Shown here piece after piece: positions 16,830 through 27,689 of a stretch of DNA of 64,000 bases. Positions within the stretch are counted from its first letter, which is position 1. Each line of letters begins with the position of its first letter. A program made the translations under genes and the position numbers. Below the pieces are notes generated by a model. The model ran no database searches. It saw only the letters and a list, made by a program, of their open reading frames with translations, and was not told the DNA's origin. The stretch is from Parafrigoribacterium mesophilum (GTDB lineage: Bacteria > Actinomycetota > Actinomycetes > Actinomycetales > Microbacteriaceae): NCBI RefSeq assembly GCF_039652555.1, contig NZ_JBDJAF010000001.1, positions 558,001-622,000 of the forward strand, written 5' to 3'.

Positions 16830-18095
16830 CTACCCTCGAATCTGTCCCGACCCGCGCACGATCCACTTTGTGCTGGTCAGTTCGGCCACGCCCATTGGAC
16901 CGCGAGCGTGCAGCTTTTGGGTGGAGATGCCCACTTCGGCTCCGAAGCCGAACTCGCCGCCGTCGGTGAACCGTGTCGAGGCGTTGACCATCACCACCGC
17001 CGAATCGACTTCGGCAAGGAACCGTTCCGCGTGCGCCAGGTCGTTGGTGATGATCGATTCGGTGTGCCCGGTCGAGTACTTGCGGATGTGGGCGATCGCG
17101 CCGTCGAGGTCGTCAACGACCCGCACCGACACGTCGAGCGACAGGTGCTCGGTGGACCAGTCCTCCTCGGTGGTGGGGAGGGCATCCGGGTAGATGGCGC
17201 GGGCGCTCTCGTCCGCATGCACCGTCACCCCCGACTCCGCGAGGGCGCCGAGTACCGCGGGAAGCAACCTCTGGGCCGCGGAGCGGTGCACCAACAGTGT
17301 CTCCAGTGCGTTGCAGACGCTCGGCCGCTGTACCTTGGCGTTGCGCACGATATCCACCGACCACTGCTCGTCGGCCGATTCATCGAGAAAGACGTGCACC
17401 ACGCCGGCCCCGGTTTCGATGACCGGAACCTTCGACTCTGTGACCACGGTGTTGATCAGGTTGGCGCTACCTCGCGGGATCAGCACGTCGACGTATCCGC
17501 GCGCCCGCATCAGCTGTGTTGCGCCTTCGCGACCGAATTCGTCGATGGTCTGCACGCTGGCCTTCGGCAGCCCCACCGAGGCGCAGGCCTCCTGGATGAG
17601 CTCGACGAGCACCCGGTTGGTGTTCTCCGCAGCGCTGCCGCCGCGCAGTACCGCAGCATTGCCGCTCTTGAGGCAGAGCGCGGCGATGTCGATGGTCACG
17701 TTCGGCCGGGCCTCGTAGATCGCCCCGACCACACCGAACGGCACGCGCACCTCACTGATCCTGAGCCCGTTCGGCAGAGTGCTGCCGCGCACCGATTCAC
17801 CGATCGGGTCGGGGATGGCTGTGAGCTCGGTGACCGCGTCGGCGAGCGACTGCAATCGACGCTCGTCGAGGCGTAGCCGGTCTTGTAGTGCCGCGCTCAA
17901 CCCGTTGGCCTGGCCGTTCGCCAGATCCAGTTTGTTGGCCGGGACGATGCGGGAGGCTCCGGCGAGCACGGCGGCGGCGATCGCCTGCAGTGCGTCGTTC
18001 TTCTGTCCGGTCGTGGCCGCCGCGAGGGCGCGCGATGCCTCGCGGGCGGCATCCAGGGTCAGAACGAGGGCGGGGTCCAGGGTGGTGTCCGTCAT
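16830..18095 (-). CDS. proA: glutamate-5-semialdehyde dehydrogenase (gamma-glutamyl phosphate reductase)
   Basis: The 421-residue enzyme reduces gamma-glutamyl phosphate with NADPH, the second step of proline synthesis. Visible features are the substrate-entry segment PFGVVGAIYEARPNV near 120, the catalytic Cys in QRPSVCNALETLLVH near 257, and the C-terminal GEFGFGAEVGISTQKLHARGP region, quoted here by position near 385. Length matches the family. It starts 9 bases after proB ends, so both pathway enzymes are made from one message. Confidence 0.96.
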   Translation of the reverse strand: MTDTTLDPALVLTLDAAREASRALAAATTGQKNDALQAIAAAVLAGASRIVPANKLDLANGQANGLSAALQDRLRLDERRLQSLADAVTELTAIPDPIGESVRGSTLPNGLRISEVRVPFGVVGAIYEARPNVTIDIAALCLKSGNAAVLRGGSAAENTNRVLVELIQEACASVGLPKASVQTIDEFGREGATQLMRARGYVDVLIPRGSANLINTVVTESKVPVIETGAGVVHVFLDESADEQWSVDIVRNAKVQRPSVCNALETLLVHRSAAQRLLPAVLGALAESGVTVHADESARAIYPDALPTTEEDWSTEHLSLDVSVRVVDDLDGAIAHIRKYSTGHTESIITNDLAHAERFLAEVDSAVVMVNASTRFTDGGEFGFGAEVGISTQKLHARGPMGVAELTSTKWIVRGSGQIRG

Positions 18096-18104
18096 GCCGC
18101 AAGT

Positions 18105-18921
18105 TTAGCCAGGCGTGCTGGCCAGTTCAGCGCCCTGCTGGGCGGGATTCGCGGCGAACCAGGTTCCCAGGTCGGCGCCGCCGAGCGCTGCGGCGACCTC
18201 CGCGGTGGAGGCCAGGAGCACCGGTGTGCCGGCATCGGCCGCGAGCCGGGCGGCGGCCACCTTGGTTACCGCTCCCCCGGTTCCGACGCCGGTTTCGCTG
18301 GCTTCACCGAACTGCACGCCGTCCAGTTCGTCGCCGTACGGCACACTGTGGATGCGCAGCGCCCCGGGCTCCGCGGGCGGCTTCGTGTAAAGGGCGTCGA
18401 CATCCGACAGCAGCACGAGCAGATCGGCGTGCACCAGGCGCGCCACGAGCGCGGCGAGACGATCGTTGTCGCCGAACCGGATCTCGTGGGTGGCCACGGT
18501 GTCGTTCTCGTTGACGATGGGCAGGATGCGCAGCCCCATCAACCGCTCCATGGCGCGTTGCGCGTTGCTGCGGTGTTTCTGGTTGGTGAGGTCGCTGGAG
18601 GTGAGTAGCACCTGACCGGCGACGATGCGGTAGCGGTCCAGGCTTTCCTGGTAGCGGAAGATCAGTACGTTCTGGCCGACTGCCGCGGCCGCTTGCTGGG
18701 TGGCGAGGTCAGTGGGCCGGCCGACCAGCTTCAGGTACGGCAGTCCGGTGGCGATGGCGCCGGAGGAGACCAGGATGACTTCGGCGCCTCGCGCGTGCAC
18801 CGCCGCCAGGGCGTCGATCAGTTTGGGGATTTGGGCGGCGTTGGCGCCGCTGATCGACGAGGAGCCGACCTTGACCACAATCCGGTGCGCGTGTGGCACA
18901 TCGGCACGGGAGACGATCACC

Positions 18922-18929
<8 letters not shown>
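18105..18929 (-). CDS. proB: glutamate 5-kinase, short form without PUA domain
   Basis: The 274-residue kinase phosphorylates glutamate in the first step of proline synthesis. It shows VVKVGSSSI near 17, ILVSSGAIATG near 53, NENDTVATHE near 146 and FGDNDRLAALVA near 158. The C-terminal PUA domain found in enterobacterial ProB is absent. The ATG at 18929 was chosen because it overlaps the obg stop by eight bases and places the kinase core at the usual distance; longer frames upstream lie inside obg. Confidence 0.95.
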
Positions 18930-20493
<1,564 letters not shown>

Positions 20494-20547
20494 GATCGCA
20501 TCCCTCCCGCCGGACGTTTCGCCGGCATAATATTCGTGCGTTAAATG

Positions 20548-20575
20548 CCGCGAGCGAGCCGAAGCTCGCCCGCGG
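20548..20575 (-). terminator. hairpin between rpmA and obg
   Basis: An 11-bp stem with one mismatch (CCGCGAGCGAG against CTCGCCCGCGG, loop of six) lies 15 bases after rpmA and is followed on the minus strand by CATTTAA. It may be a partial terminator that gives the ribosomal proteins more transcript than obg. Confidence 0.5.
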
Positions 20576-20590
20576 TGATGATCTGAAGCG

Positions 20591-20848
20591 CTACTCGGCG
20601 CCGACCACGATGTTGACGACCTTGCGGCCGCCCTTGGTGCCGAACTCCACGGCGCCCGCCGAGAGGGCGAACAGCGTGTCGTCGCCGCCGCGGCCGACGT
20701 TGGCGCCGGGGTGGAAGTGAGTGCCGTGCTGGCGCACGATGATTTCGCCCGAGTTGACGACCTGGCCGCCGAAGCGCTTCACGCCGAGGCGCTGCGCGTT
20801 CGAGTCGCGACCGTTACGTGTGGAGCTTGCGCCCTTTTTGTGTGCCAT
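20591..20848 (-). CDS. rpmA: 50S ribosomal protein L27
   Basis: The 85-residue protein begins MAHKKGASSTRNGRDS and continues with RLGVKRFGGQ and GTHFHPGANVG, all typical of L27. The N-terminus reaches the peptidyl-transferase centre. There is no N-terminal extension of the kind cleaved in Firmicutes. It lies 31 bases after rplU. Confidence 0.98.
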   Translation of the reverse strand: MAHKKGASSTRNGRDSNAQRLGVKRFGGQVVNSGEIIVRQHGTHFHPGANVGRGGDDTLFALSAGAVEFGTKGGRKVVNIVVGAE

Positions 20849-20879
20849 GAGTGTTCAGCTCCGCTGTTCTTGTTGAGTG

Positions 20880-21188
20880 CTACTTGATGCCGGTGATCTT
20901 GACGCGGGTGAGTTCAGAGCGGTGGCCCTGGCGCTTCTTGTACCCGGTCTTGTTCTTGAACTTCTGGATCACGATCTTGGGGCCACGCAGGTCGCCGACT
21001 ACCTCTGCGGTGACTTTCACCTTGGCCAGCGACTTAGCGTCGTGGGTGATCTTGTCACCGTCGACGAGCAGCACGGGGGCCAACTCGATGTTGCCGTCCT
21101 TGTTTGCCTTGATGCGGTCCAGCACGACGATTGTGCCGACCTCGACCTTCTCCTGACGACCGCCAGCGCGCACAACTGCGTAAACCAC
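20880..21188 (-). CDS. rplU: 50S ribosomal protein L21
   Basis: The 102-residue protein reads VYAVVRAGGRQEKVEVG at its start, has the KIVIQKFKNKTGYKKRQGHR segment near 72-91, and ends VKITGIK, all as in L21. The GTG at 21188 is chosen because it gives the standard length and has AAGGG eight bases upstream; the longer frame adds 30 unrelated residues. It leads the rplU-rpmA-obg-proB-proA run. Confidence 0.96.
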   Translation of the reverse strand: MVYAVVRAGGRQEKVEVGTIVVLDRIKANKDGNIELAPVLLVDGDKITHDAKSLAKVKVTAEVVGDLRGPKIVIQKFKNKTGYKKRQGHRSELTRVKITGIK

Positions 21189-21394
21189 TTGGTAACCCTT
21201 ACTTTTGAAAGCCGAATGTTCTTGAGACACGAGGAAATCTGTTGGCGTCTCAGGCGGGCTTAGCCCAGCACACACCAAGGGTCAACAGTACTCGATAGAC
21301 GGCGGGCCGGTCAAACCGTCTCAGCGAGCCCGCTTCGACCATTTTACCGGATGCTTGGGCACGTTCTCGACAACACCCTGATTCGCTCGTTGTT

Positions 21395-21400
21395 TAGACT
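21395..21400 (+). promoter_or_regulatory. -10 hexamer TAGACT of a probable leaderless promoter
   Basis: TAGACT ends six bases before the ATG at 21407, so transcription should begin at or next to the start codon. No Shine-Dalgarno sequence precedes the ATG, which agrees with a leaderless message. Confidence 0.5.
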
Positions 21401-21406
21401 GCATCC

Positions 21407-21694
21407 ATGACGGTGCTGATCGACCGGCCCATCTGGCCGGCTCACGGCAGACTGTGGTCGCACATCGTCAGCGACACCTCCCTCGAGGAGCTGCACCGCT
21501 TCGCGGCAACCGCGGGAGTGCCGTCCCGTAGCTTCGACCTGGACCACTACGACGTCCCCGACGACCGGTACGACGAACTGGTCGCCACGGGGGCACAGCC
21601 GGTCAGCATCCGCGACTTCGTATTGCGCCTGCAGGCCAGCGGCCTGCGCGTCACCCAGCGCCAGCGCCGACCGTCCGGTCCGTCCGCCACCTAG
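21407..21694 (+). CDS. DUF4031 domain protein
   Basis: The 95-residue protein begins MTVLIDRPIWPAHGR and contains WSHIVSD and SLEELHRFAATAG, then FDLDHYDVPDDRYDELV, quoted here at about residues 45-61. This is the DUF4031 pattern found widely in actinobacteria; the function is unknown. It is divergent from rplU and is probably translated from a leaderless message. Confidence 0.85.
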   Translation: MTVLIDRPIWPAHGRLWSHIVSDTSLEELHRFAATAGVPSRSFDLDHYDVPDDRYDELVATGAQPVSIRDFVLRLQASGLRVTQRQRRPSGPSAT

Positions 21695-21822
21695 CCAACC
21701 CGCCGCTTAGCAACCCAGCACCCCGTCACCCGCCCCGTCTTAATCCCGTTTCACGGAGTTTCTGTTCACAGCAGCCCTACTTCGCCGGTTTATGGTCGGC
21801 CGGATGCGGTTTTTCCTTGAAA

Positions 21823-21855
21823 CGGGGTGGGGACGGGGACGGGGACGGGAGGGGG
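21823..21855 (+). other. G-rich run, potential G-quadruplex
   Basis: Six runs of three to five G are separated by one or two bases (GGGGTGGGGACGGGGACGGG and onward). It lies between the convergent ends of the DUF4031 gene and rne. A quadruplex could form in plus-strand DNA; a termination role is possible but not shown. Confidence 0.5.
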
Positions 21856-21872
21856 TAGACGGGGCGGAGTGG

Positions 21873-24500
21873 CTAGGAGGGCTGGTCGGATGGCGTGGTG
21901 GTTACTCCCGCCGAGGATGCACGACGGGGACGCCGGGAGCGGCCCTGACCTGGCTGCTTCGGCTCGGGCAGCGCATCCAGCACGGAGTCCAGGATGTCCT
22001 CAGCGTCCTTCGTGCTGATCCGTCGCGGCGGTCGGGTGCTCTTCTTGAGCGGGATGTCCAGGATGGCCATCGCAGCCTCCGCTGCGGCCACTGACGCCGC
22101 CTCCACGCGGGTTTCGGGCGCATCCGTGATCGCAGCGTTCACCGGCGCCTCTTGAGCTTGTGCTGCCGGTGCTTGTGGCGCCTCCTGTGCCCGGGGTGCG
22201 TTGGCAGCGGGAACAGCCTCACCGGCCGCGGCCGGCTCCGTCTGACGCTCGGCCGGCTCCACGGTCGGAACGATGGTGCTCGCCGCAATCTGGGCCAGCG
22301 CGCTCTTGACGTCTTCGGTGATCGCGTGGGTGACCACGGCGCTGCCGCTCTTCGCCGCGCCGTTGCCCGAGGAACCCCGGCCGGAATCGCCGCCCTTGCC
22401 ACGTCCGCGACGAATCTCCGGCTGAGCGGTTTGGCGGTGCTTGGTCACCGGGTCGTGATGGATGATGATGCCGCGGCCAGCGCAGTTCTCGCACGGCTCA
22501 CTGAACGACTCGACAAGGCCGAGGCCCAACTTCTTGCGCGTCATCTGGATCAGACCGAGCGATGTGACCTCGGCGACCTGGTGCTTGGTCCGGTCGCGGC
22601 TGAGGCATTCCACCAGCCGCCGCAGCACGAGATCACGGTTGGACTCGAGCACCATGTCGATGAAGTCGACGACAATGATTCCTCCGATGTCACGCAGACG
22701 CAGTTGACGCACGATCTCCTCGGCGGCCTCGAGGTTGTTCTTCGTCACGGTCTCTTCGAGGTTGCCACCGGAGCCGACGAACTTGCCGGTGTTCACGTCG
22801 ATGACGGTCATGGCTTCGGTGCGGTCGATGACTAGCGAGCCGCCCGAGGGCAGCCACACCTTGCGGTCGAGGGCCTTCTCAATCTGCTCCGTGATCCGGA
22901 ACTCATCGAACGAATCGGCCGTTCCTTCGTACCGCTCGACGCGGTCGATGAGGTCGGGTGCCACCTGGCCGAGGTACTTGAGGATCGTCGCCTCGGCATC
23001 CTCGCCCTCAATGACGAGCCTGTGGAAGTCCTCGTTGAAGACGTCGCGCACGATCTTGACCAAGAGGTCAGGCTCGCTGTGCAGCAGAGCCGGGGCCTGC
23101 ACGCTCTCCAGTGCGTGGCTGATCTCCGCCCACTGCGCGGTGAGACGGTTGACGTCCAGAGTCAGCTGTTCCTCGGTGGCGCCCTCGGCAGCGGTGCGTA
23201 CGATCACGCCGACGTTTTCGGGCAGCACCTCCTTGAGGATCTTCTTGAGCCGGGCACGCTCAGTGTCCGGAAGCTTGCGGGAGATACCGTTCATCGACCC
23301 GTTGGGCACATACACGAGGTACCGGCCGGGCAGCGACACCTGGCTGGTGAGCCTGGCGCCCTTGTGCCCGACAGGGTCCTTGCTCACCTGCACGAGCACC
23401 TTGTCGCCCGGCTTCAGCGCCAGCTCAATGCGGCGTGCCTGGCTGCCGCCGCCCTTGTGATCGGCCGCCGCGGCCTCCCAGTCCACTTCTCCGGAGTAGA
23501 GCACGGCGTTGCGGCCGCGCCCGATGTCGACGAAGGCGGCCTCCATGCTGGGCAGCACGTTCTGCACGCGTCCCAGGTACACGTTGCCGATCAAGGACGC
23601 CTCGGCGGCCTTGGCGACGTAGTGCTCGACCAGCACGCCGTCTTCTAACACTGCGATCTGGATGCGATCGGCCTTGGAGCGCACCACCATGGCGCGGTCG
23701 ACACTCTCGCGTCGAGCGAGGAACTCGGACTCTGTGATGACGGAACGGCGCCGCCCCGCGTCGCGGCCGTCACGCCGGCGCTGCTTCTTGGCCTCGAGCC
23801 TGGTGGAGCCGCGCACCTTCTGCGGTTCGTTGCTTGGCTCGTGCTGTTTGCGCGGAGTGCGCACCTTGATCACGGTGCCGGGCGGGGTGTCCTCGCCGGA
23901 TTGGTCTTCATCGCCGGAGCGGCGGCGGGCCCGGCGGCGCACCGTGCCGGTCTCATCGTCGTGGTGGTCGTGGTCGTGACCGTTGTCGTCGTGCTCATTG
24001 CCGTTCCCACCCCGGCCGCGGTCGCCGCGTCGCGGCGGGAACGCCGAAAGGTCGGGAGCTTGGAACAGAGGCGCCATCAGCGATGCACGCGCGGGCGCGG
24101 CGTCTGCCTTCTTTCCGGCCGATGATTCGGCCGATGATTCCGCCTCCGCCGACTCAGTTGAAGTGGACTCGGCAACCGACTCAGAGGCTTCGCTCTTCTT
24201 CTTGGCCCGCGGTACCGCGGCGCGGCGGGTGCGGGCCTTGGCGGCCGGCTCCTGTGGTTCAGCTTCGGCCACGGCGTCGTCCTGCGCAGACTTGGCGGCC
24301 GCGGTCTTGCTCGGCGCCTTCTTAGCCACCGGGGTCTTGCTGGGCGCCGTCGTCTCCGGCTCCGGAGCCACTGCCGGCATTTCGAGCTCCGGCTGTACTT
24401 GGGTTACCTGCTTAGGTTGCCGGTGTGACCCGAAGAGCCTGCTGCGCTTCTTGACCCCGTCGGTCTTCTCGCCCTGGTTGTTGTCGTTGTTCTCCACCAT
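21873..24500 (-). CDS. rne: Rne/Rng-family ribonuclease (RNase E/G)
   Basis: The 875-residue endoribonuclease processes and degrades RNA. The first 230 residues are disordered and rich in Ala, Glu and Lys. The S1 domain follows (IGNVYLGRVQNVLPSMEAAF near 300), then the catalytic domain with the metal-binding Asp in VIDVNTGKFVG near 565 and a second Asp in VVDFIDM near 607. A CENCAGRG zinc-link motif lies near 670. The last 185 residues are again low-complexity, ending in basic patches. The ATG at 24500 is preceded by GGAG; reading further upstream gives an unrelated tail. The disordered arms on both sides of the core are typical of actinobacterial RNase E. Confidence 0.95.
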   Translation of the reverse strand: MVENNDNNQGEKTDGVKKRSRLFGSHRQPKQVTQVQPELEMPAVAPEPETTAPSKTPVAKKAPSKTAAAKSAQDDAVAEAEPQEPAAKARTRRAAVPRAKKKSEASESVAESTSTESAEAESSAESSAGKKADAAPARASLMAPLFQAPDLSAFPPRRGDRGRGGNGNEHDDNGHDHDHHDDETGTVRRRARRRSGDEDQSGEDTPPGTVIKVRTPRKQHEPSNEPQKVRGSTRLEAKKQRRRDGRDAGRRRSVITESEFLARRESVDRAMVVRSKADRIQIAVLEDGVLVEHYVAKAAEASLIGNVYLGRVQNVLPSMEAAFVDIGRGRNAVLYSGEVDWEAAAADHKGGGSQARRIELALKPGDKVLVQVSKDPVGHKGARLTSQVSLPGRYLVYVPNGSMNGISRKLPDTERARLKKILKEVLPENVGVIVRTAAEGATEEQLTLDVNRLTAQWAEISHALESVQAPALLHSEPDLLVKIVRDVFNEDFHRLVIEGEDAEATILKYLGQVAPDLIDRVERYEGTADSFDEFRITEQIEKALDRKVWLPSGGSLVIDRTEAMTVIDVNTGKFVGSGGNLEETVTKNNLEAAEEIVRQLRLRDIGGIIVVDFIDMVLESNRDLVLRRLVECLSRDRTKHQVAEVTSLGLIQMTRKKLGLGLVESFSEPCENCAGRGIIIHHDPVTKHRQTAQPEIRRGRGKGGDSGRGSSGNGAAKSGSAVVTHAITEDVKSALAQIAASTIVPTVEPAERQTEPAAAGEAVPAANAPRAQEAPQAPAAQAQEAPVNAAITDAPETRVEAASVAAAEAAMAILDIPLKKSTRPPRRISTKDAEDILDSVLDALPEPKQPGQGRSRRPRRASSAGVTTTPSDQPS

Positions 24501-24882
24501 TGCTGGCGTACTCCTACCCCGCCACGGGCGGCCGCGCCACCAGTTCGGGTACTCTCTCACGCCCAAGACCCGCTTTGTGGTCTCACGCTAATCCTCACGT
24601 CTCGCCGTCCGCCGGTTCTGCCCGATCCCTGCACGCTGTGCCTTGGCACTGCCGTACTGGTACGGGACTTCACTGCGGTGGCGCTCGTCTTTGTTTTCCT
24701 GTTCGGAACTGGCTATCCGACACGCTTTCTGTGACGGCACGCCAGTGCCGATCCATCGTGGCCCGGTTCGGTGCCCGGGAAGCCTTCTTTGGCGCCATTC
24801 CGAGCGCGGCTCGGATGACTACATCAAATTATCGCACGCATAGTCTGTAAGCCGGGATTTGAGCCATGCAATAATCTGCAGC
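24501..24882. other. divergent intergenic region between rne and the VKOR gene
   Basis: This 382-base spacer should hold the rne promoter and a long rne leader as well as the VKOR promoter. It contains a palindrome CCGTACTGGTACGG (about 24652-24665). No gene, repeat or known riboswitch was recognised. Confidence 0.5.
24872..24877 (+). promoter_or_regulatory. -10 hexamer TAATCT, probable leaderless promoter of the VKOR gene
   Basis: TAATCT ends five bases before the GTG at 24883, so the transcript would begin at or next to the start codon. No Shine-Dalgarno sequence is present. Confidence 0.5.
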
Positions 24883-25485
24883 GTGCCTACACCGCAACGT
24901 CAACGCCCCCTCGGTCTCGCCATTTTCCTCGTCGTTTCGGGCATTATCGGGTTTCTCGCTGCGTGGGCGCTGACGCTGGACAAGTTCAAACTTCTCGCCG
25001 ACCCCGGCGCCAGTCTGGGCTGCAACATCAATCCGACGGTGCAGTGCGGCAAGAATCTCACCGCATGGCAGGGTTCGGTCTTCGGTTTCCCGAACCCGTT
25101 GCTGGGCATCGCCGGATTCGTGGTACCCATCCTCGTGGGCGTATCAATCTTGGCCGGAGCGCGTTTTGCGCGCTGGTTCTGGATACTTTTCAACCTGGGG
25201 GTCGTCGGGGCATTCGGCCTGGTCTGCTGGTTCATCACGCAGAGCCTCCTGGTCCTGGGCACATTGTGCCCGTGGTGCCTGGTGGTCTGGTCGGTGACAA
25301 TTCCGTTGTTCTGGGCCGTGACCCTATACAACCTCAAATCGGGCAACATTCCGGTCGGCACCGGGGCGCGCCGGTTCTTCACCGCCGCGTACACGTGGGT
25401 GCCGTTGATCACCCTGCTCAGCTATGTGGTGGTGGCCGCGATCGCGCAGGTGCGGCTCGACGTCATCGGCCTACTGTTCCCCTAG
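24883..25485 (+). CDS. vitamin K epoxide reductase (VKOR) family membrane protein
   Basis: The 200-residue protein has four to five membrane segments and the cysteines of the VKOR fold: a loop pair Cys47/Cys55 (GCNINPTVQCG) and the active-site CPWC (129-132). Bacterial VKOR passes electrons from DsbA-like proteins to quinone and so drives disulfide formation outside the membrane. A TTG at 24859 is an alternative start that adds eight residues; the GTG fits the leaderless promoter better. It ends 7 bases from the convergent ndk gene. Confidence 0.9.
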   Translation: MPTPQRQRPLGLAIFLVVSGIIGFLAAWALTLDKFKLLADPGASLGCNINPTVQCGKNLTAWQGSVFGFPNPLLGIAGFVVPILVGVSILAGARFARWFWILFNLGVVGAFGLVCWFITQSLLVLGTLCPWCLVVWSVTIPLFWAVTLYNLKSGNIPVGTGARRFFTAAYTWVPLITLLSYVVVAAIAQVRLDVIGLLFP

Positions 25486-25492
25486 CGCGCCG

Positions 25493-25921
25493 CTACTTTC
25501 CGGGGAACCAGAGGGCCAGTTCGCGCGCAGCCGATTCCGCCGAGTCGGAACCGTGAACCAGGTTCTGCTGAACGGCCAGCCCCCAGTCACGGCCCAGATC
25601 GCCCCGAATGGTGCCCGGTGCCGCGGTCGTCGGATCCGTCGTGCCAGCGAGCATCCGAAAGCCTTCGATGACCCGATTGCCCGCGACTCGCATGGCCACA
25701 ATGGGGCCGCTTTCCATGAATTCCACCAACGGCTCGTAAAACGGCTTGCCCTCGTGCTCGGCGTAATGCCGGGCCAGCAGGTCGCGCTCGGCCTGCAGCA
25801 GCCGCACATCGACCAGTTGGTAGCCCTTCGCCTCGATGCGGCGCAGAATCTCGCCGGTGAGGCTTCTCGCCACGCCGTCAGGCTTGATCAGGACAAGGGT
25901 TTCTTCAACAGTGGAACTCAC
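25493..25921 (-). CDS. ndk: nucleoside diphosphate kinase
   Basis: The 142-residue enzyme balances nucleoside triphosphates. It shows TLVLIKPDGVARSLTGEI near the N-terminus and the active-site His in NLVHGSDS near 118. It starts with GTG two bases after the DUF4233 gene ends. Length is normal. Confidence 0.97.
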   Translation of the reverse strand: MSSTVEETLVLIKPDGVARSLTGEILRRIEAKGYQLVDVRLLQAERDLLARHYAEHEGKPFYEPLVEFMESGPIVAMRVAGNRVIEGFRMLAGTTDPTTAAPGTIRGDLGRDWGLAVQQNLVHGSDSAESAARELALWFPGK

Positions 25922-25923
25922 AG

Positions 25924-26310
25924 CTACTCCTCAGGGTGGATGGTGGCATTGCGTCGGTCAAGACGAGTGCCGGTAATAAAGCAATAGATCCAAATGACGA
26001 CGAACCCCGCGCCGACGACGTACATGAGCGGAACCACCGCCCCGGTGGCGATAATGACGATCTGCAGCACCCAGCCGAGCCAGACGCCCCAGCGGTAGCG
26101 CAGCACCCGGGTCGCGGCAATCAGGATCAGCAGGAGTGCCGCTCCGCCGCCGAGGGTGGCCAGGGCCGGCAGCAGCTGGAGGCCCAAGGCGGCCATCGTC
26201 ATGAAGAAGACCAGTGCGGCCTCCAGCCCGAGAGCGATGGACAGCAGCGATTCGGTTGCGGAACGTTGACGCCGCGGCCGGCCAGCTGACGGGGCGACGG
26301 GTGCGCTCAC
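25924..26310 (-). CDS. DUF4233 membrane protein
   Basis: The 128-residue protein has a basic N-terminus (GRPRRQRSATESLLSIALGL) and three to four membrane helices, matching DUF4233, which is regularly found between folC and ndk in actinobacteria. It overlaps folC by four bases. Function is unknown. Confidence 0.88.
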   Translation of the reverse strand: MSAPVAPSAGRPRRQRSATESLLSIALGLEAALVFFMTMAALGLQLLPALATLGGGAALLLILIAATRVLRYRWGVWLGWVLQIVIIATGAVVPLMYVVGAGFVVIWIYCFITGTRLDRRNATIHPEE

Positions 26311-27689
26311 CGGCCCCAGCCTTCCTCGGCGGCGAGTGCGATGGCCTCACCGACCAGAGTGATCGATCCGGTGACGAGCACGGCCCGCCGCGGGGCCAGG
26401 CTGGCCCACTCCCGGGCTTCGGCGATGGCCTCAGAAAGCGACTCGAACCGCAATTCGGGCTTTCCGTGCACCCAGTCCTCGACCCGGTCGGCCAAATCGT
26501 CCACCGGGATGGCACGCTCTGAACTGGATCGGGTGACGTGGATGCGATCCACCAGCGGACCGAGGGCGTCCAGGATGCCGTGGACGTCCTTGTCCGCCAA
26601 GATTCCGACCACGAGGGTGATCTCATCGAAGGCGAAGTAGGTCGGCAGGGCTGCGGCGAGCGCTTTTGCTCCGTGCGGGTTGTGCGCGGCATCCACGAGC
26701 ACCGTGGGTTCGAGGCCGAGGATCTGGAGCCGCCCCGGCGACGACGCGGTCGCCAGTCCCTGCGCAACCAGCTCGTGCGCGATGGGCTGCTTTCCGTCGC
26801 CGAGGAAGGACTCGACGGCGGCGATCGCCAGGGTGGCGTTCTGCGCCTGGTGGTCGCCGAACATCGGCAGGAACAGGTCGTCGTAGCGTCCGGCGAGTCC
26901 CTGCACCGATACCACCTGTCCGCCCACCGCCATGGTGTTCGAGATCAGCGAGAACTGGTCGCCCTCGACCGAGAGTGTCGATTCGGTCAGGTCGGCGGCC
27001 CGCTGCAGTTGGGCGAGGGCTTCGGGGGTTTGCCGTGCCGTCACCACGCGGGCGGCCGGCTTGATGATGCCCGCCTTGGTGGTGGCGATTTCGGCAATGG
27101 TGTTGCCCAGCCGTTTCGTGTGGTCCAGGGCGATCGGCGCGAACACCGCGACCTGGCCGTCGCCGACGTTGGTGGAATCCCACTCGCCGCCCATGCCGAC
27201 CTCGATGACAGCCACGTCCACCGGAGCGTCGGCGAAGCAGGCGAACGCCAGCACGGTGAGCGCTTCGAAGAACGTGAGCGGCAGGTCGTCGGCGGCCTCC
27301 AGTTCTGCATCCACCATGGCCAGGTAGGGCTGGATGTCTTCCCAGTTCGCGACGAGCGCCTCGTTGGAGATCGGCTCACCGTCGATGACGATCCGCTCGT
27401 TCATCCGCACCAGGTGCGGGCTGGTGAGCAGCCCGGTTCGAAGCCCGTGGGCCCTCAGGATGCTCTCGGCGATTCGGCTCGTGCTCGTCTTGCCGTTGGT
27501 GCCGGTGATGTGGATGATCGGATACGAACGCTGCGGATCCCCGAGCAGTTCGACGGCGCGGCGGGTCGGAGCCAGGCGCGGGCGCGGTTGGGCTTCCCCC
27601 ACTCGGGCGAGAAGCTGCTCATAGACGTGTTCGGCCGGCACCTCGAACAGGGCGTCGTTGCCGATCTCGGGATCTTCTTTTTCGCTCAT
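26307..27689 (-). CDS. folC: folylpolyglutamate synthase / dihydrofolate synthase
   Basis: The 460-residue Mur-ligase-like enzyme adds glutamate to folates. It has the P-loop ITGTNGKTSTSR near 60, a central domain with GMGGEWDSTN near 165, SSPGRLQILG near 314, and DAAHNPHGAKAL near 333 at the start of the C-terminal domain. It overlaps ileS by four bases (ATGA) and the DUF4233 gene by four, so the four genes ileS to ndk form one unit. Confidence 0.95.
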   Translation of the reverse strand: MSEKEDPEIGNDALFEVPAEHVYEQLLARVGEAQPRPRLAPTRRAVELLGDPQRSYPIIHITGTNGKTSTSRIAESILRAHGLRTGLLTSPHLVRMNERIVIDGEPISNEALVANWEDIQPYLAMVDAELEAADDLPLTFFEALTVLAFACFADAPVDVAVIEVGMGGEWDSTNVGDGQVAVFAPIALDHTKRLGNTIAEIATTKAGIIKPAARVVTARQTPEALAQLQRAADLTESTLSVEGDQFSLISNTMAVGGQVVSVQGLAGRYDDLFLPMFGDHQAQNATLAIAAVESFLGDGKQPIAHELVAQGLATASSPGRLQILGLEPTVLVDAAHNPHGAKALAAALPTYFAFDEITLVVGILADKDVHGILDALGPLVDRIHVTRSSSERAIPVDDLADRVEDWVHGKPELRFESLSEAIAEAREWASLAPRRAVLVTGSITLVGEAIALAAEEGWGR

